DNA of 64,000 nt. It comes from Paraescarpia echinospica (taxonomy: Eukaryota > Annelida > Polychaeta > Sabellida > Siboglinidae). The notes under the pieces are model-generated. The model worked only from the letters and a program-made list of their open reading frames with translations. It did not search any database and was not told the DNA's origin. Position 1 is the first letter of the stretch, and each line of letters opens with the position of its first letter. Both the position numbers and the translations under genes were made by a program. The stretch is taken from positions 17,979,087 through 18,043,086 of the forward strand of contig CM034534.1 of assembly GCA_020002185.1 (NCBI GenBank), in the 5' to 3' direction. Shown one piece after another: positions 10,601 to 36,190 of the stretch.

Positions 10601-12961
10601 TGACAGAATTGTGTATTTTTTTATAACAGCAAAACATTTTGTACATATATTGTACACACAAGGGGAGCGATTTTGAAGTTTGGAGGCACTCCTGTTTTTG
10701 CTGCGTTTAGACAAGGCGGTCATTAAAAATGGCCGCTAAATTCGATGTCCACGTATTTTAATAACTGTGTCACACAGAGCTATGTTGTTTCTTCATGTGT
10801 AGGTTTTATGGGCCAAAGATTAAAAAAAAATACTTTTGGACTTCTCCAACATTCACGTCCTCCATTTCTAAAGGTGGCAGTCGACAATACAAACGTAACG
10901 ATATTTTAACAACTGCACCACATAGAGCTGTAACATTTATGTGTTTGAATAGCGTGGTAGCCAATGTAAAAGTAAAGGTAAGTTCTTATATAACGCAGTA
11001 TCCAGTCCTCAGAACTGCTCAAAGCGCTTTACACTTTACTCCCTGGCAGACCTGTTCAATCGAACACCAACTCAACTTCTCTGGCAAGCATCCAGCCACT
11101 CTCCAATTATAAGCGCGAAAACTGAATCGAAGCTGAGTGAACTGGAGCAACATTGAGTGAACGAACTTACCCAAAGTTTGACACGATAGCACATGATTCG
11201 AATCCGAAGCTCTAAACACTGCACCACGGCGCTCCTTTTTTTTAGATTTTTAATTTTTCATTCGGCTGTTGACGGAGAGTGGAGGGAAAAAGGAGGCGAG
11301 GAAGATCTAGACTGCGATGGGAGGACTGCGTAAAGAGAGACTTGGGAGAGGAATGGAGAACGATAGCGAAAGATAGAAGGGAATGGAGACGGTTGGTGTA
11401 GAGGGCAGTGCAAGACAAGTGAGGGAAAAGGAGAAGAAAAACAGATAAACGTATGTAAATGTAGCGCTGAAGGCCAGCGACTACTGGTCGTACTCACCTG
11501 TAGCACCCACCCCCTCGGCCGCGCGTCATCGCCAGGTGGCTGTCTAGATGCGTCACCAGGTAGCGCATGCTATTCCGCCTGACGTCGCTGTCTGTCGTGC
11601 GCTGGCAGCAGTGCGCAGTAGCGAGGATGGTCTTGACACTGACACCGGAACGACGGCCGAATCCCCGCCACTGCAAACACACACATAGCCACCGTTTTGC
11701 TTCAGCTAAAGTATTTCGATGAATGCATTTTTTGTCAGAAATGTTCTGAAATTTATGCTGTGGCGTATCTGTGTGTCTACGAAACGGGGGTCAAGCTTAA
11801 TTATCTTTACTATTCACTACTGTATTGATGCAACCGATTATGTAGAAACAATAAGCAAGCACAAATGGAGAGCCAGCCTCTAATCTGGTTGGCTGACACA
11901 GAGAGTGTAATAATAGTAACGATAATAATAATTATATGTGTTACTTTTATATTTAGGTAAGCCGCAGTGCCTTTGCCCTGCGTGTCCGCCATGCATATGT
12001 GCCACATTTGTTATTGCTTATCAAGTCGTGTCGGTGTTCTTCTGACCACGGTTTATACGCATGTACATTTATAAAATTATCATATCCAACACAGCATTTA
12101 ACGTGTTTCAAGCATTGTACAGGTTATTGGAAAGCATAGGTACGCTCGTTCTCGTGTGACGCAACGGCTACAGCCACAGAAGACACGCACAAAGACATAT
12201 CACCTAACAACGACTGCTGCCGTCGCAACAGCAAAGAGGAGAAAATGTGCTTTCCAGCGACACCAACGATATGGTGCATCTTGAATGTGTGCAGACTTAT
12301 AATAGGCAATATTTAGAGTTCTGATAAATATTGCTCCAAATGCTTGAATAGTAACATGGTCACTTGAAGATATTGTACTTGGAAGACACATTTTGAGTAC
12401 ATACAAACAGTTCTAAGTAAAGCATTTTTACAAGTTTGACATTTGTCGATGGTAGTAATTAGTCTATTGGCAGCAAATAAAAATTTCCAAATTAATCAAA
12501 TAAACTTCGACTGAATGTTTGGTCTGTGTTTCAAAATGAGACTCGTGACATTCGTATTTTTGTTTGAGGACCACCAAGGATAATAGCGTATTACATACCA
12601 GCCACGACGGCGCGGCAAACATGGCGGCCTGCACCAGAAGCAGCAGCGGTATCCACTGATAGTAGCTGAGTTTACGTCGACGACCGACATCATCGGCCGG
12701 GATGACGTCATCGAAGGGAAGGTAGTACGTACTCGACACCCAACACACGCTGTTGGCGTACGTCTCGTGGTTGGCCGTAAACCTCGCCGGCACCCAGCAG
12801 TGGATGCGCTCTCCCACCAGCTGCCGACTCCCGACGACGACGCTGAAGACGACAAACACGAGGACGGTGTAGCGGCGACTCAAGCGGTCGACCGCGTCGT
12901 CGTCGCTGCCGTCGAAACGAGTGCCGACGAGTGTCGATAACGCCAACACCATGCGATCCAT
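7132..12961 (-). CDS. Innexin (gap-junction / hemichannel protein), five coding exons
   Basis: Coding exons read 12961-12599, 11670-11498, 10513-10261, 7840-7691 and 7389-7132 (TGA). They join at GT/AG sites with matching phase (0, 2, 0, 0) to give 398 residues, a normal innexin length. Innexins form the four-pass channels that couple cytoplasm between invertebrate cells. TM1 is about 31-48. Extracellular loop 1 has its two cysteines at 55 (GERIHCW) and 73 (SVCWVSSTYY). The family signature YYQW is at 100-103, starting TM2. TM3 is about 198-226. Loop 2 has cysteines at 260 (VTLCDFEVR) and 277 (HTVQCVLPINLFNE). TM4 is about 288-312. The start at 12961 is preferred over an in-frame ATG five codons upstream because family members begin with M-D-x-x-L. 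The acceptor at 10513 has a weak pyrimidine tract but is the only one that keeps phase. No frame break is seen. Subtype is not assigned. Confidence 0.93.
7600..7684. repeat. TA / CA microsatellite at the start of innexin intron 4
   Basis: Alternating TA tracts flank a short CA run. The tract begins inside the 5' splice site: the intron opens GTACGTATATAT when read on the minus strand, so repeat slippage occurs within a few bases of the donor. Confidence 0.9.
9440..9526 (-). other. tRNA-like sequence (pseudo-tRNA or SINE head)
   Basis: On the minus strand TAGCTTAGTTGG (9519-9508) fits a pol III A box and GGTTCAATCC (9461-9452) is one base short of a B box. The A-to-B spacing is longer than in a standard tRNA and I cannot draw a clean acceptor stem. 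Exact 12-bp inverted repeats (9440-9451 and 9486-9497) lie across the interval. It is more likely a pseudo-tRNA or SINE relic than a functional tRNA. Confidence 0.4.
10983..11235 (-). mobile_element. tRNA-derived SINE
   Basis: Read on the minus strand, the head starts GGAGCGCCGTGGTGCAGTG and carries a B-box-like GGATTCGAATC. The middle contains TTCGTTCACTCAATGTTGC. The tail has AAAGCGCTTTGAGCAG and ends in TGCGTTATATAAG. The AAAGCGCTTTGAG...ATATAA pattern resembles the 3' ends of L2-clade LINEs, which would supply the reverse transcriptase; that link is inference. The copy lies inside innexin intron 2. Confidence 0.75.
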
Positions 12962-12976
12962 GACTCCAGGTAGCAA

Positions 12977-14114
12977 ACTGCGTGTGTCTACACATCAAGA
13001 CACGTTATCGAACTCTTCTGCTATGTTTCAAAACATCTGCAAAGACAATTCATAGAAAGCACACACAATGCGTAATAAAATCTGATGTCGTCGTTCAGAA
13101 CGTTATCAACGTTGTGTGTCTAGACTTAGTTCAGTAAGACTATTAACCAGAGGAACTACAACTACAGGCAGTTTAAACACGTCTAGATATTCAGCTTGAC
13201 AACGTCTCATAGCGTGAATTGTAGAGTCATCATTGGACATAATCATTGTTCCAGTAACGAGGGACACTCCCGCTAACAAATCAGACACGAGTGCGAATGG
13301 TTGTCTTATTAATTATTCAGCATAACGCCATGCCACGGGTGTGTTGACCACATGACGTAAATCATAAGTGTTCTGTGATTGACATAAATACAATGCAATT
13401 GGCATTATGGACACTGTGTAGTACTCAAACCGCTTTGCATCATGTGGTAAATGTGTCAACTACTATTATAGACATGAATGAAAAGTGCTTCTATTAAGTC
13501 TTCATGACGTGGTGGTCGGTGACGTTTGGTGGCGATCAGTGATACGTCTAGTGTCGTAAATTTAAAAGAGCCGATAATCAACATTTAAAGCAGCGAGGTT
13601 AGCTGCAGATGGATTAAATACGGTATCGTTGGCACTGTGTTTGTCCACAAGAAAACATGACATGAGGGGATCACCCAATTAGCATTTTCGATGAGTGATG
13701 TGAGTAATGCATTTTTTCTGTTGAACATTTGGGTGTCACATCGTATCGCGGTATCCTTAGGCATTTATGAAAGGCAGGTGGAGAAATATTTGCGACAATT
13801 TTGTGCAAAAAACAATGGGTATAAATCTTGAAACAGGAATCTTCGTTTAAACATTGGTACCGGGGTTTCATCATTCCCCTTCCGAAGAACGACAATTCGA
13901 ACCGTCACAAAATCAACTCGCTGTGTCAAGTAAACAAACTGCAAAATCATGTGCAACAGACATGACACAAGTATGAAAGAGGAGATCGCTGAGAAACAGG
14001 TTGGGTTTTATGAATTAGCGTCATATATTATTATTAACATTATTGACATAAAGGATGTATATATATATATATATATATATACATAGAGAGAGAGGGTGGA
14101 GAGAGAGAAAAAAT

Positions 14115-14176
<62 letters not shown>

Positions 14177-14617
14177 CATTTTATTTTATGCGATACACTT
14201 CATGATTTGTAGGAAATTATTAATGGTGCCATGTCACTCAGTACGTCCTCTCTCCCTCTCTATCTCACTCCCTCCTTTCCTTCCCCTCCCCCTCTCTCTT
14301 TCCTCCAACCCTCACATCCAGCATTAATCACCTTAAAGCAATGCACTCGGAATTAAACTTTATTTACAATTAACACTGGCAACAATAAATACACCGGTCG
14401 TTAAAAATACGACGTCCATGAAAACACACGCATCCATCAAACTGTCTTAATGAGGCAACTCTTGTACATATTCCGTTTAACAATCATGTACAGATTGCCT
14501 GCAGCTTAGATGGAAATGCGTAAAGTGCTGAATCTGAACGCGTAACGTTTTCATGATTTCAAAACAGTCACTGAAACACTCAGATCAAACTTCACCACAT
14601 GGAATGACTTTCGATGA
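12977..14617. other. Intergenic region between the coiled-coil and innexin genes
   Basis: About 1.6 kb separates the coiled-coil stop codon from the innexin start; both genes are on the minus strand. The innexin promoter and any 5' UTR exon should lie here. I see no clear TATA box or exon. The interval holds the TA and GA tracts annotated at 14058-14175. Confidence 0.5.
14058..14175. repeat. TA tract followed by GA tract
   Basis: Twelve or so TA units are followed by GA-rich sequence that becomes pure GA from about 14121 to 14175. Confidence 0.95.
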
Positions 14618-27722
<13,105 letters not shown>

Positions 27723-30700
27723 CTGTAACAACACCGGTACACTAGGAAGTTAGTGTAACGGTTAAAAATGTTTACATCACAACTTCAAATCAATCGCATA
27801 GTTCCCTCTAAGCGGAACTATTTCCCGTAACCGGAACTATCTTGCGTCAGCGGGGTGTGCCTACGCGCTCATCGCACTCCATCCCATTGACGTGGATTGA
27901 TCTACGACCCCACGGAATAAAAACGACGTCTTTATTTCTTTCCAAATTTCCTTTTGCACGGTTAATGGTTCTTAACGATTTATGGTTCGTACTGAGCGTT
28001 ATACGGACATTAAGCGATTATTCACAACGTCGCTCCTGTTTTCGTCCATAATCCCGAACTATGAAATCAACACATCGATCGGCGGAGGACGTTTATATAA
28101 CTGGCTTGCGACAAAATTGTCAAAAATTACCACACAACAAACGTCCGATACCAAACACAAACCCACAATCTGCTTTATAATATAGAATCACTGATCACGC
28201 GATTGGTTAAAGTGACCAGTGTTGGCAGTTGACGTAAGCAGACCAACATACAAAGTATGTGTACCGGTAATGATGACCGTTATCAGTCGCCGACGATTAC
28301 CAATAAATTGTCCAGTATTATAATGGGTCTATATCTTAACCTTTTCTTTCCCGCGGTTCCTCTCTCAAGTTTTTGACATCATTAATTGATCTGGTCGACT
28401 TGAAGACATCACTACCTGTGGAGCACGCGTAACATTGTTAACAACCATCTAACGTCTGGTGCGAATCCTTAAGCGGTAAGAATCCTTAATCCACGGTTAA
28501 TTTCGAGAACATAAAAGCGTTACTTTCCTTTCCATGGCCGTATATTAAATCCTGAAAGTCTGGCGCCCAATATGCAACCCGTCTAGAAGGAAAACGTTAA
28601 GACACCCACATGCACTCACACATAAATACGGTAGCTCGATTATAGTTAGATGTACTGTCATGACAACACTCAAATGTTCTGACTTGAACTGTTTCAATGA
28701 GGAACGAACACGTGTTTGCTAAAGTACCAGCAAACATATTGACGCACAGAAGATGTTTAATGGCGACGGTGTATGTCTTTCGTTAGCCCGTGTTGCTTTA
28801 AACATTCGTTTACCCATTAGCCTAAATTACTATTAACAGTGGGTCAACTTGTTGTGTTTGCATTATAAATTAACAAGGATATTATCTCTTGTTGTGCTGA
28901 GCTTGTCATACAATTATTGGGTTTTAACATGCTGTTGCGAAGTTTCAACATACACGGATCCGACAAAGAAATCCACGTATTGCTATTGACACGGGAGGCG
29001 CACCACTTTCAAGATTCAAAGAGCGGCTCGATTCTTCGAGAGACAACTTATCGGAATCCGAAATACAAACACGCTTTCGTGTAACAATAACATGTTTCAG
29101 CGGACTTATCAATGAGTGACAGTTATTTGCTTAATGACAGTCTTCGTTTTGTTGAAACTTTGCGTTTAGCACAAGACGAGACTAGCGTTAATTGTAATGA
29201 TAGCCAATAGGCGTGTGTCGCTCTGGGTTAGATAAAAAAATATGATTATTAATCTATATTTAATCGATGGTAACGCATATTTTCTTTCGAGAATCCTTAA
29301 TACATGCCATATTGTTTTAGTATACGTAACATCGGTTATAAAAACAAAAATTACGTGCATTTCTATATAACAGAAAGTATTCGTAACGGCAGTTATAAAA
29401 ATTATAATGGGTTTATGTTTGATACGAATGTTGCACTAAAATACTAATGAGTAGCATACTCAACCAGCTGCAACACGCATGTGTGACACACTGAAACAAA
29501 TTCTTTTTAATAGTAGTAATTATACGGCACAAAGGAATTCACTATTAATATAATAAACACCTGCACGCAATGTGTGTAATAGTTCACATAGATATAAGAG
29601 TATCACCTGATATTATATAATGAATGGAATTGTACGACAGCTGTTACAGAATAGTATGTCTTTGGATCGGTTTACTATTAACTTCTTGTCGCGACAGTGG
29701 CTGCCGATATTTAATTTGGAGTATTCATACAGTTCATCTAACGAGATATGAACAATACCTGTTACTCTGTCATTATCAGTTGGATAATCAGTCATTATAT
29801 TGAAATGGTTATAGCATTTGAAATTGCCAGATAATGGATCTCGCGGATCTAGTGCCTGCCATGATTACTAGTGCCTGCCATGATTACATATTAACGGAGT
29901 GGCGACGACAGTTTGAAGAGGGCCCCCATGTATCTTACGTTGCTACAGATAATGAAAAGGTGTGATTATGACATTGAAATGTTACTGGTCTTCAAGACCT
30001 ACGGGGCATTTAATACAGGACGCAGTATATTAATGAAACATCGGACTATCAAATATATGTTCAGTTAGTCCTGTTTTGAATTATTGCTTGTTGCAATTTC
30101 GATGTTTGAACAATTACTTTCGTTCACCCCACGTAGCCCCAGTTCAATCAGCTGCACATATTCATGAGTACACGGCTGCATACAATGGGGGACACATGTG
30201 AACGAATAGTTTTCGTGCATCATTTTAGTGTGGCTGAATGTTTCATAGAAAAGTAAGAACATTACAGATGGTGTTCGCATGAACAGATGTGCCGGAGGTG
30301 AACATAACAAAGTAGCGCTTTATGTGACATTGTTGCGTATACATTATCCCGGCCTTGGAATTTGTGATTATTTTAAAATTATTATGTCCTCTGCTTGACA
30401 TCATATTCTCGTTGTCATGTTTTATTCTAGGTCATTGCATTTTGTATAAAATTTCATATTCCCGGTTTAAATCACGTTCGCGGCCTGATATCGTGTTATC
30501 GGTCTGGTGTTTTATTTTCCGTACTGACTTTTTGAATAGTTACTTATGTCATGATTGTTGTTTGATACAATTATTTCATCCCATGGTTGTACGGAACAAT
30601 CGGCCTTATATGCTGCGTTCTGTCAAATGTCGTGTCATCGTTATATGGTATTTGGTTCTTGAGCTAATGTGATAGTCTCGGTCTGACATTGTGTTGTCTC

Positions 30701-33700
30701 CAAATAATTGTATATTATGTTTTGTTTCCGGCGTACGGAACCGTATAAACTATTGTCGTGTACGCCGGTTGAATTAAATGTTGATATTGTGTCATTGGCT
30801 TGATGTTAGACCCAATAATGGTATCCGTCCCATGCCTCTTGCTAGTAGTCAGATTCAACGTTAGGTTTGTCGCTCTATATTTAAACATACTGTTAGTTCT
30901 GTCACGTATACACTGGTTACATGTTTTCCACAAGTGTCACGCCGCTATTAGTTTACGTTTTTGACTTTGTTTCACAAGACATTCGTAAGTTTGATTAACG
31001 CTTTAACGTAGACATCTAAGAACGATATATAAGAACACGTATAACTTGCAGAACAGTGGAAACACGGGTAATTGTAGAATAATTAACCGATCGACCCAGT
31101 TAAACGTTGCCAACCCTAGAAGTTGTTATAGTATATTATGACAAGGAAATATTTGATTTATTTGCGACCCTGCATAAGACCAAACCCCAGGAAAATATAT
31201 TTGTTGCTGCTCGACCCAATACGTAACTGTCAAAATACCGGAAGTACATTTTTCCGGATTGGTCTGACGAAGGTGTGGCTGATCTCTTCGTAGCAACAAC
31301 AACATACTACCGAGAAAAACAATCAAATAAAACGAAATACTACTCTAACGCATATTACCCAGGAGAGTAACACAAGAGCCAAAATATCCTACCACCAAAA
31401 TACAACATTATGTTATAGGAATGACTGGTAGTCAAAAAGACGCAACGGCGACGTCGTTTATGTGATTCGCGTAGTAGACGTCTCACAGTGACAAAAGACA
31501 GTAATACTAATTACTACTCTGCCATTAACAATTGGACATTCAATCGTAACATTGACAATCTTATCACATTATGCATTGTCTGACAATGCACTGCTAGCAT
31601 GTAATGCGTCCTTTGATTATAAGTATGCACAAGGATCGCTAAAAAGGACGACAGTTTAAAGAGAACCACCTGTCTATCGACGTTACGATAGTAAGGATAT
31701 GTTGAAGCAACGAAAAGTTACCGCATGATAATAGCATGGACGCCGAAACCGGCGGGAGCTTCTACGGCTGAGCCTTGGTGGGGGGCTGGAGACATGATTA
31801 GCCCCCTAATATTTAGGGAAAGGGGTAACTTTTAGGATGTGGATGTTTTGATGGGGGGCAGGAGATAGGATTAACCCCCGGTATTTAGGGAAGGGGTTGT
31901 CTTTTTGGTGCATTTTGATGTTTTTGGTGAGACTGAAGATGGGGTTTCGGCGAGCCTGAAGGAGAGGGTGCACATCGAGGGTTTTGGAGAGTCTGAAGGT
32001 GACGTCTTTGGCGAACTTCAAAGGGGGTGCAGTTGGAGTTTTCTGATGAGCTACACAAATTATGAACGTCGTCGCGAACAAATATTTAACATAATCCCCT
32101 CCCTCCCCTTTCCCCGTCCTTCGATGTCATGATCCGACAGCGGCGTGTTGCCGTACGTTTGATTCCGGCTCTGTCCATCTAATACATTTCGTTCCCGCGC
32201 CTATGAACAGCCATTCAAGCTTGCGGCTCTTGTGTATGTTATCCAGCAGCTAAGGCGTTACGTGCGTTATTCCCGTTGCATAACAGCACAAATTGCTTTC
32301 TAATCTTCAAAGCAGATAATTAGCACGTTTTAATTTTGTAAACATGCAGTAATTGTACCGCAACAAACCCTAGACAGTTACGGCGAATTGTGAACTAACG
32401 ATTGAACATGTAGGATTGATTTTTTTCTCGATCTAATATCGTGTGGTCGGTTTGATAATTATTGTGCTATCGGACGACTGTTGTTAATATTGCTAGTGTT
32501 CATCGTTGCATCTTACCCTGCACTGTGTCATTTATATTGGTGTCAGTGTGTTGTTGTCGGTCCGTGCAGTAATTATTGTATGTGAGATAGCGCTATTGGT
32601 ATATCGTGACATGGTATATGTGCGCAGATTGCCCGTGAAACAGATGTGCATAAACTAAATGTTATATTGGAATTGTACTCGCAAAAATAAGATGTCACAA
32701 CATTTCGAACTCTCGAATTTGTTCCAGAGCAAAATTATTATACCATATGGCACATGAGTCAGTGGAAATGTCCTAGAAAAACGCGATAGTTCAGCTGTTC
32801 ATAAAATTAGACTACCTTCTATAAAGCGAGTAATTGGCGGCACAATATTTACTCAATGTTATGCTTTATTACCGTGGACACTCTCTGTGTGCATCTAATC
32901 TACGTGGCCTGATTAAGCTATATAATTAATCGACTGTTCCTTCTGAGAGCCTAAGCTTGCCAAGCTGCGCCGGCATTGCACTTAGAACATGCACGTTGAT
33001 TTGTGTGCGTTGAAACACGCACTGTATAACAGACAGTTCCAGCTATAACGTCCACTCTTCAAATGTATTGCAACACTTAACGTACGAGTTTAACTTATCT
33101 TATACGTATCCATAACACAATTTGAGCTATACGTCTGAACCGGTCAGAAAGTGTCCATTAAACCATGTCATGTCTGAGTGATTTTCCGCCATCGGGTGTT
33201 GACTCGTCCCTAAGCGTACAGTTAATGTAAAAGTACAACAAATTATGGCCGAAACTGTGTACTGATTATAGTCCAATCGTGCGCACATATCCTGTGAATA
33301 TATTCCAAAATACGCCCGTCTGACAATTGTCGCATATATAGGTGTGTACTGTCTTGAATGGAGGTTGTATAAAGGCGGAAAGATGTATATCGGAATAGCA
33401 CGCGGACATGTAATGACCTGCAGGCTTAGATACATGCCAAATGTGCATATCTGAAGTCCTATATACATCCACGCATGTAAGCTTGCTTGCAGAGAAACAA
33501 AAACGCCGATAGGCAGTTAAGGCGGCGGTTTGGTAGACATCCTTGGTCGTCGGCGGCGGGGGGGGGGCAGGATAGGTCAGGAGAAACGAGTAGAATGTCT
33601 GCCACCTCTGCAGTATAACATAAATTACAAAATGTCTGTCACCTCTGCACTATAAGACAGGACATCTTGCAGACACAGACATTCTGACAGGATGGCTTAC

Positions 33701-33707
33701 ATGCACG
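27723..33707. other. Six kilobases without a recognised gene
   Basis: If the candidate exon at 33970-34059 is real, this is an intron of the coiled-coil gene. A 19-bp tandem duplication lies near 29845-29890 and a dispersed repeat at 31740-32070. No exon with family resemblance was found by eye. Confidence 0.4.
31740..32070. repeat. Copy 2 of the dispersed GAGGTTTTGG repeat
   Basis: Units with GAGGGTGCACATCGAGG, TTTTGGAGAGTCTGAAGG and TTTGGCGAACTTCAA resemble those at 22430-22710. A weaker relative may lie at 47940-48060 in the opposite orientation. Confidence 0.55.
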
Positions 33708-33740
33708 CAGACAGACAGACAGACAGACAGGCAGACAGGC

Positions 33741-33799
<59 letters not shown>

Positions 33800-33840
33800 T
33801 AGACAGACAAACAGGCAGGCAGGCAGACAGCCTGACAGGC
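33708..33840. repeat. GACA tetranucleotide array
   Basis: About 22 GACA units, slightly interrupted by GGCA variants at both ends, about 130 bp from the candidate exon. Confidence 0.95.
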
Positions 33841-33969
33841 AGGTCAGCTGGCTAACAGTACGCTAACAAGCAAGTCGCATGACATACAGACAGGAAGGCA
33901 ACGAGCAAAATGCACGCGATTCACGTGCAATGCATTGGCCATATCAATTCGAGGCAAATCTGTATTTAC

Positions 33970-34059
33970 CTTGTTGGTAGTGACCCCGGTCAAAACCACG
34001 TCTTCGGAGTCCAGACCACGCGTCGTACGCCCTGAATATGGCCTTGCTGCAAGCGACGT
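33970..34059 (-). CDS. Candidate upstream exon of the coiled-coil gene
   Basis: The minus strand is open and ends at a GTAAAT donor (33969-33964). A CAG at 34062-34060 would give a 90-nt phase-0 exon encoding 30 residues that include RGLDSEDVVLTGVTTNK. Phase 0 and a length divisible by three match all seven confident exons of the gene, and the peptide joins to MCTMQCPLEALVDI without a break. The acceptor has a poor pyrimidine tract; two other AG sites (before 34046 or 34031) are possible but change the phase. The link across a 6-kb intron is inference. Confidence 0.35.
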
Positions 34060-34710
34060 CTGGGTACTCGTTTCAATTACGCGTTAAATGGCGGTTTACG
34101 CTACATGTGTCACGGCGTCGTGCCTCGCAACGCTCTACACAATGGTTTGAATAGAACTGACCTGAGTAAACGCGACATCGTTACATTAGAGGGGGGAGGT
34201 CCCGGCACTGTGCTAATCTGCGGTTGTGTAAATTAAAGAGCTCGCGCGTTCTACAGAAGCAATCGATTTATGACTCGTCGTATCGATTGCAGTTCGATTT
34301 ATTGTCGCTCACTCGGCTTATCATTTCTTAATTACGACATCGACAATGGTCAATCAGTAAAGATGTATGATAGTATTATATCTCTGAGTATAGGAGTTGT
34401 GCGTATAATGGTTGTGCTTACGTTGAATGGTGTGCCTCCGTCATCACATACAAATAGACAGTAGTGTAATTTGCAGCGACGTCACGAGCAGCGTCTTACG
34501 CGTGACACTGTCGATACTGTTGGCTTCCGTTGCTTGTTTCCTTGTGTTTGTCATATATTACGATGGTTTAGCAAAATCGTCATAAACTTTGAACTGCATT
34601 GGTGTTTGAAACTTCAAAATCTAATGTATAAGTGTTATAACGTGCAACAACGAATGGTGTGGGTGGTATTTCATCAACATTTTGTGTATTCGTGTTATAG
34701 TTGGCAGAAT

Positions 34711-34919
34711 CGGGTGGGTGGTTGGGTGGTTGGGTGGTTGGGTGGTTGGGTGGTTGGGTGGTTGGGTGGTTGGGTGGTTGGGTGGTTGGGTGGTTGGGTG
34801 GTTGGGTGGCTGGGTGGTTGGGTGGTTGGGTGGTTGGGTGGTTGGGTGGTTGGGTGGTTGGGTGGTTGGGTGGTTGGGTGGTTGGGTGGTTGGGTGGTTG
34901 GGTGGTTGGGTGGTTGGGT
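34711..34919 (+). repeat. G-rich 8-bp minisatellite (GGGTGGTT)
   Basis: About 26 nearly perfect GGGTGGTT units in 209 bp, with one TGGC variant near 34808. Every unit offers a GGG and a GG run separated by one or two bases, so the plus strand has strong potential to form stacked G-quadruplexes. The long open frames on both strands come only from the repeat. Confidence 0.97.
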
Positions 34920-35290
34920 ATATGCGTATGTGTATGTGTGTGTGTGTGTGTGTGCGTGTGTGTGTATGTGTGTGTGTATGTGTGTGCGTGCGCGCGTGCA
35001 TGTGTATGTATGTATGTATGTATGTGTGCGTGCATGTGCGTGCGTGCTGCGTGCCTACGGGTGGGTGGGTGGGTGGAGTATGTTTGTGTGTGTGTGCTTC
35101 CGTGCGTGCGTGTGTTTGCGTGTGTGCGTGCGTATGTGCGTGCGTGTGTGCGTGTGCGCGTATGCACGTGTGCGCGTGTGCGCGTGTGCGCGTGTGCGCG
35201 TGTGCGCGTGTGTACGTATGTATGTGTGCGTGCATGAGCGTGCGTGTGCGTGTGTGTGTGCGTGCGTGCTGCGTGCGTGCTGCGTGCCTA
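34920..35290. repeat. GT/GC-rich degenerate dinucleotide tract
   Basis: Alternating purine-pyrimidine sequence (GT, GC, TATG units) continues directly from the G-rich array. CGTGTGCG units around 35150-35210 favour left-handed (Z) DNA. Confidence 0.9.
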
Positions 35291-35961
35291 CGAAATGCTT
35301 CTAAATACAAATTACTAAGTGTCTGTCACCTCTAAAAAAAATGGTCATTGAAAGGAAGAGCACCAAAGCCAGCAACGAACATAGCGCTCCAACATGACAT
35401 ATTGATATCAAGACGAGAATAGTAGATTGAGGAAGAAACAAAAACATATCAATACAACACTAAGCACAGAATACCTCCAGAGAGAGGGGCGAGTGGTGCA
35501 GAACAATGATAGTCAGCGGGACAAATGGGATGGGGTGTCTCTAGGCAAGCCTGACGTAGCGACTAAAACGAAAAGGTGTTAGCTCGTTCTGCTGTCAATA
35601 TGAGACTGATAGCAATAACGGCTATGTCTGTTGCAATCAGACGTGAGTGCACTTTAGTCTCTTGACCTTATCAATGCAACAAAGAGGTCCAGATAGCTTC
35701 ATTATTGTCATGACGTGTTGTCTTGTATTATTAAGCTGGTACGGCTTCGCCAAGGTTGATGGATTGTTATACTGCACGGGTGACAGTACCTTGTATGTCG
35801 TATTTATAAGCGCTTCACAGCCGTTTGGCATGGCGTGATTCAATTTGTTTTATGCACTAGATGGCGCCACATATTAAGAGAAAGTCTGTGGACAGGTACA
35901 CATTTTTTATTATAAAAATCAGATAATTATATAAGACGCCAAATCTATGTCTCTCTATAGC

Positions 35962-35963
<2 letters not shown>

Positions 35964-36045
<82 letters not shown>

Positions 36046-36190
36046 TCTCTCTCTCAATGTATCTCTCGCTCTCCCTCTCCCTCTTTCTCTCTCATATCTC
36101 TCTCTCACACACACGCACACGCACACGCACACGCACACGCACACGCACACGCACACGCACACGCACACGCACACGCACACGCACACCCAC
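35964..36190. repeat. GT, CT and ACGC-type simple repeats
   Basis: About 39 GT units (35964-36043), CT-rich sequence (36044-36107), then about 13 six-base ACGCAC units to 36190. They run directly into the A/C-rich array. Confidence 0.97.

Noticed and set aside
12496..12998. Alternative frames overlapping innexin exon 1
   Set aside because: Shadows of the innexin frame, which carries the conserved motifs.
34471..35335. Long frames on both strands across the GGGTGGTT array
   Set aside because: The 8-bp unit gives the same Gly/Trp/Val repeat in every plus frame and no stop codon; this is a repeat artefact.
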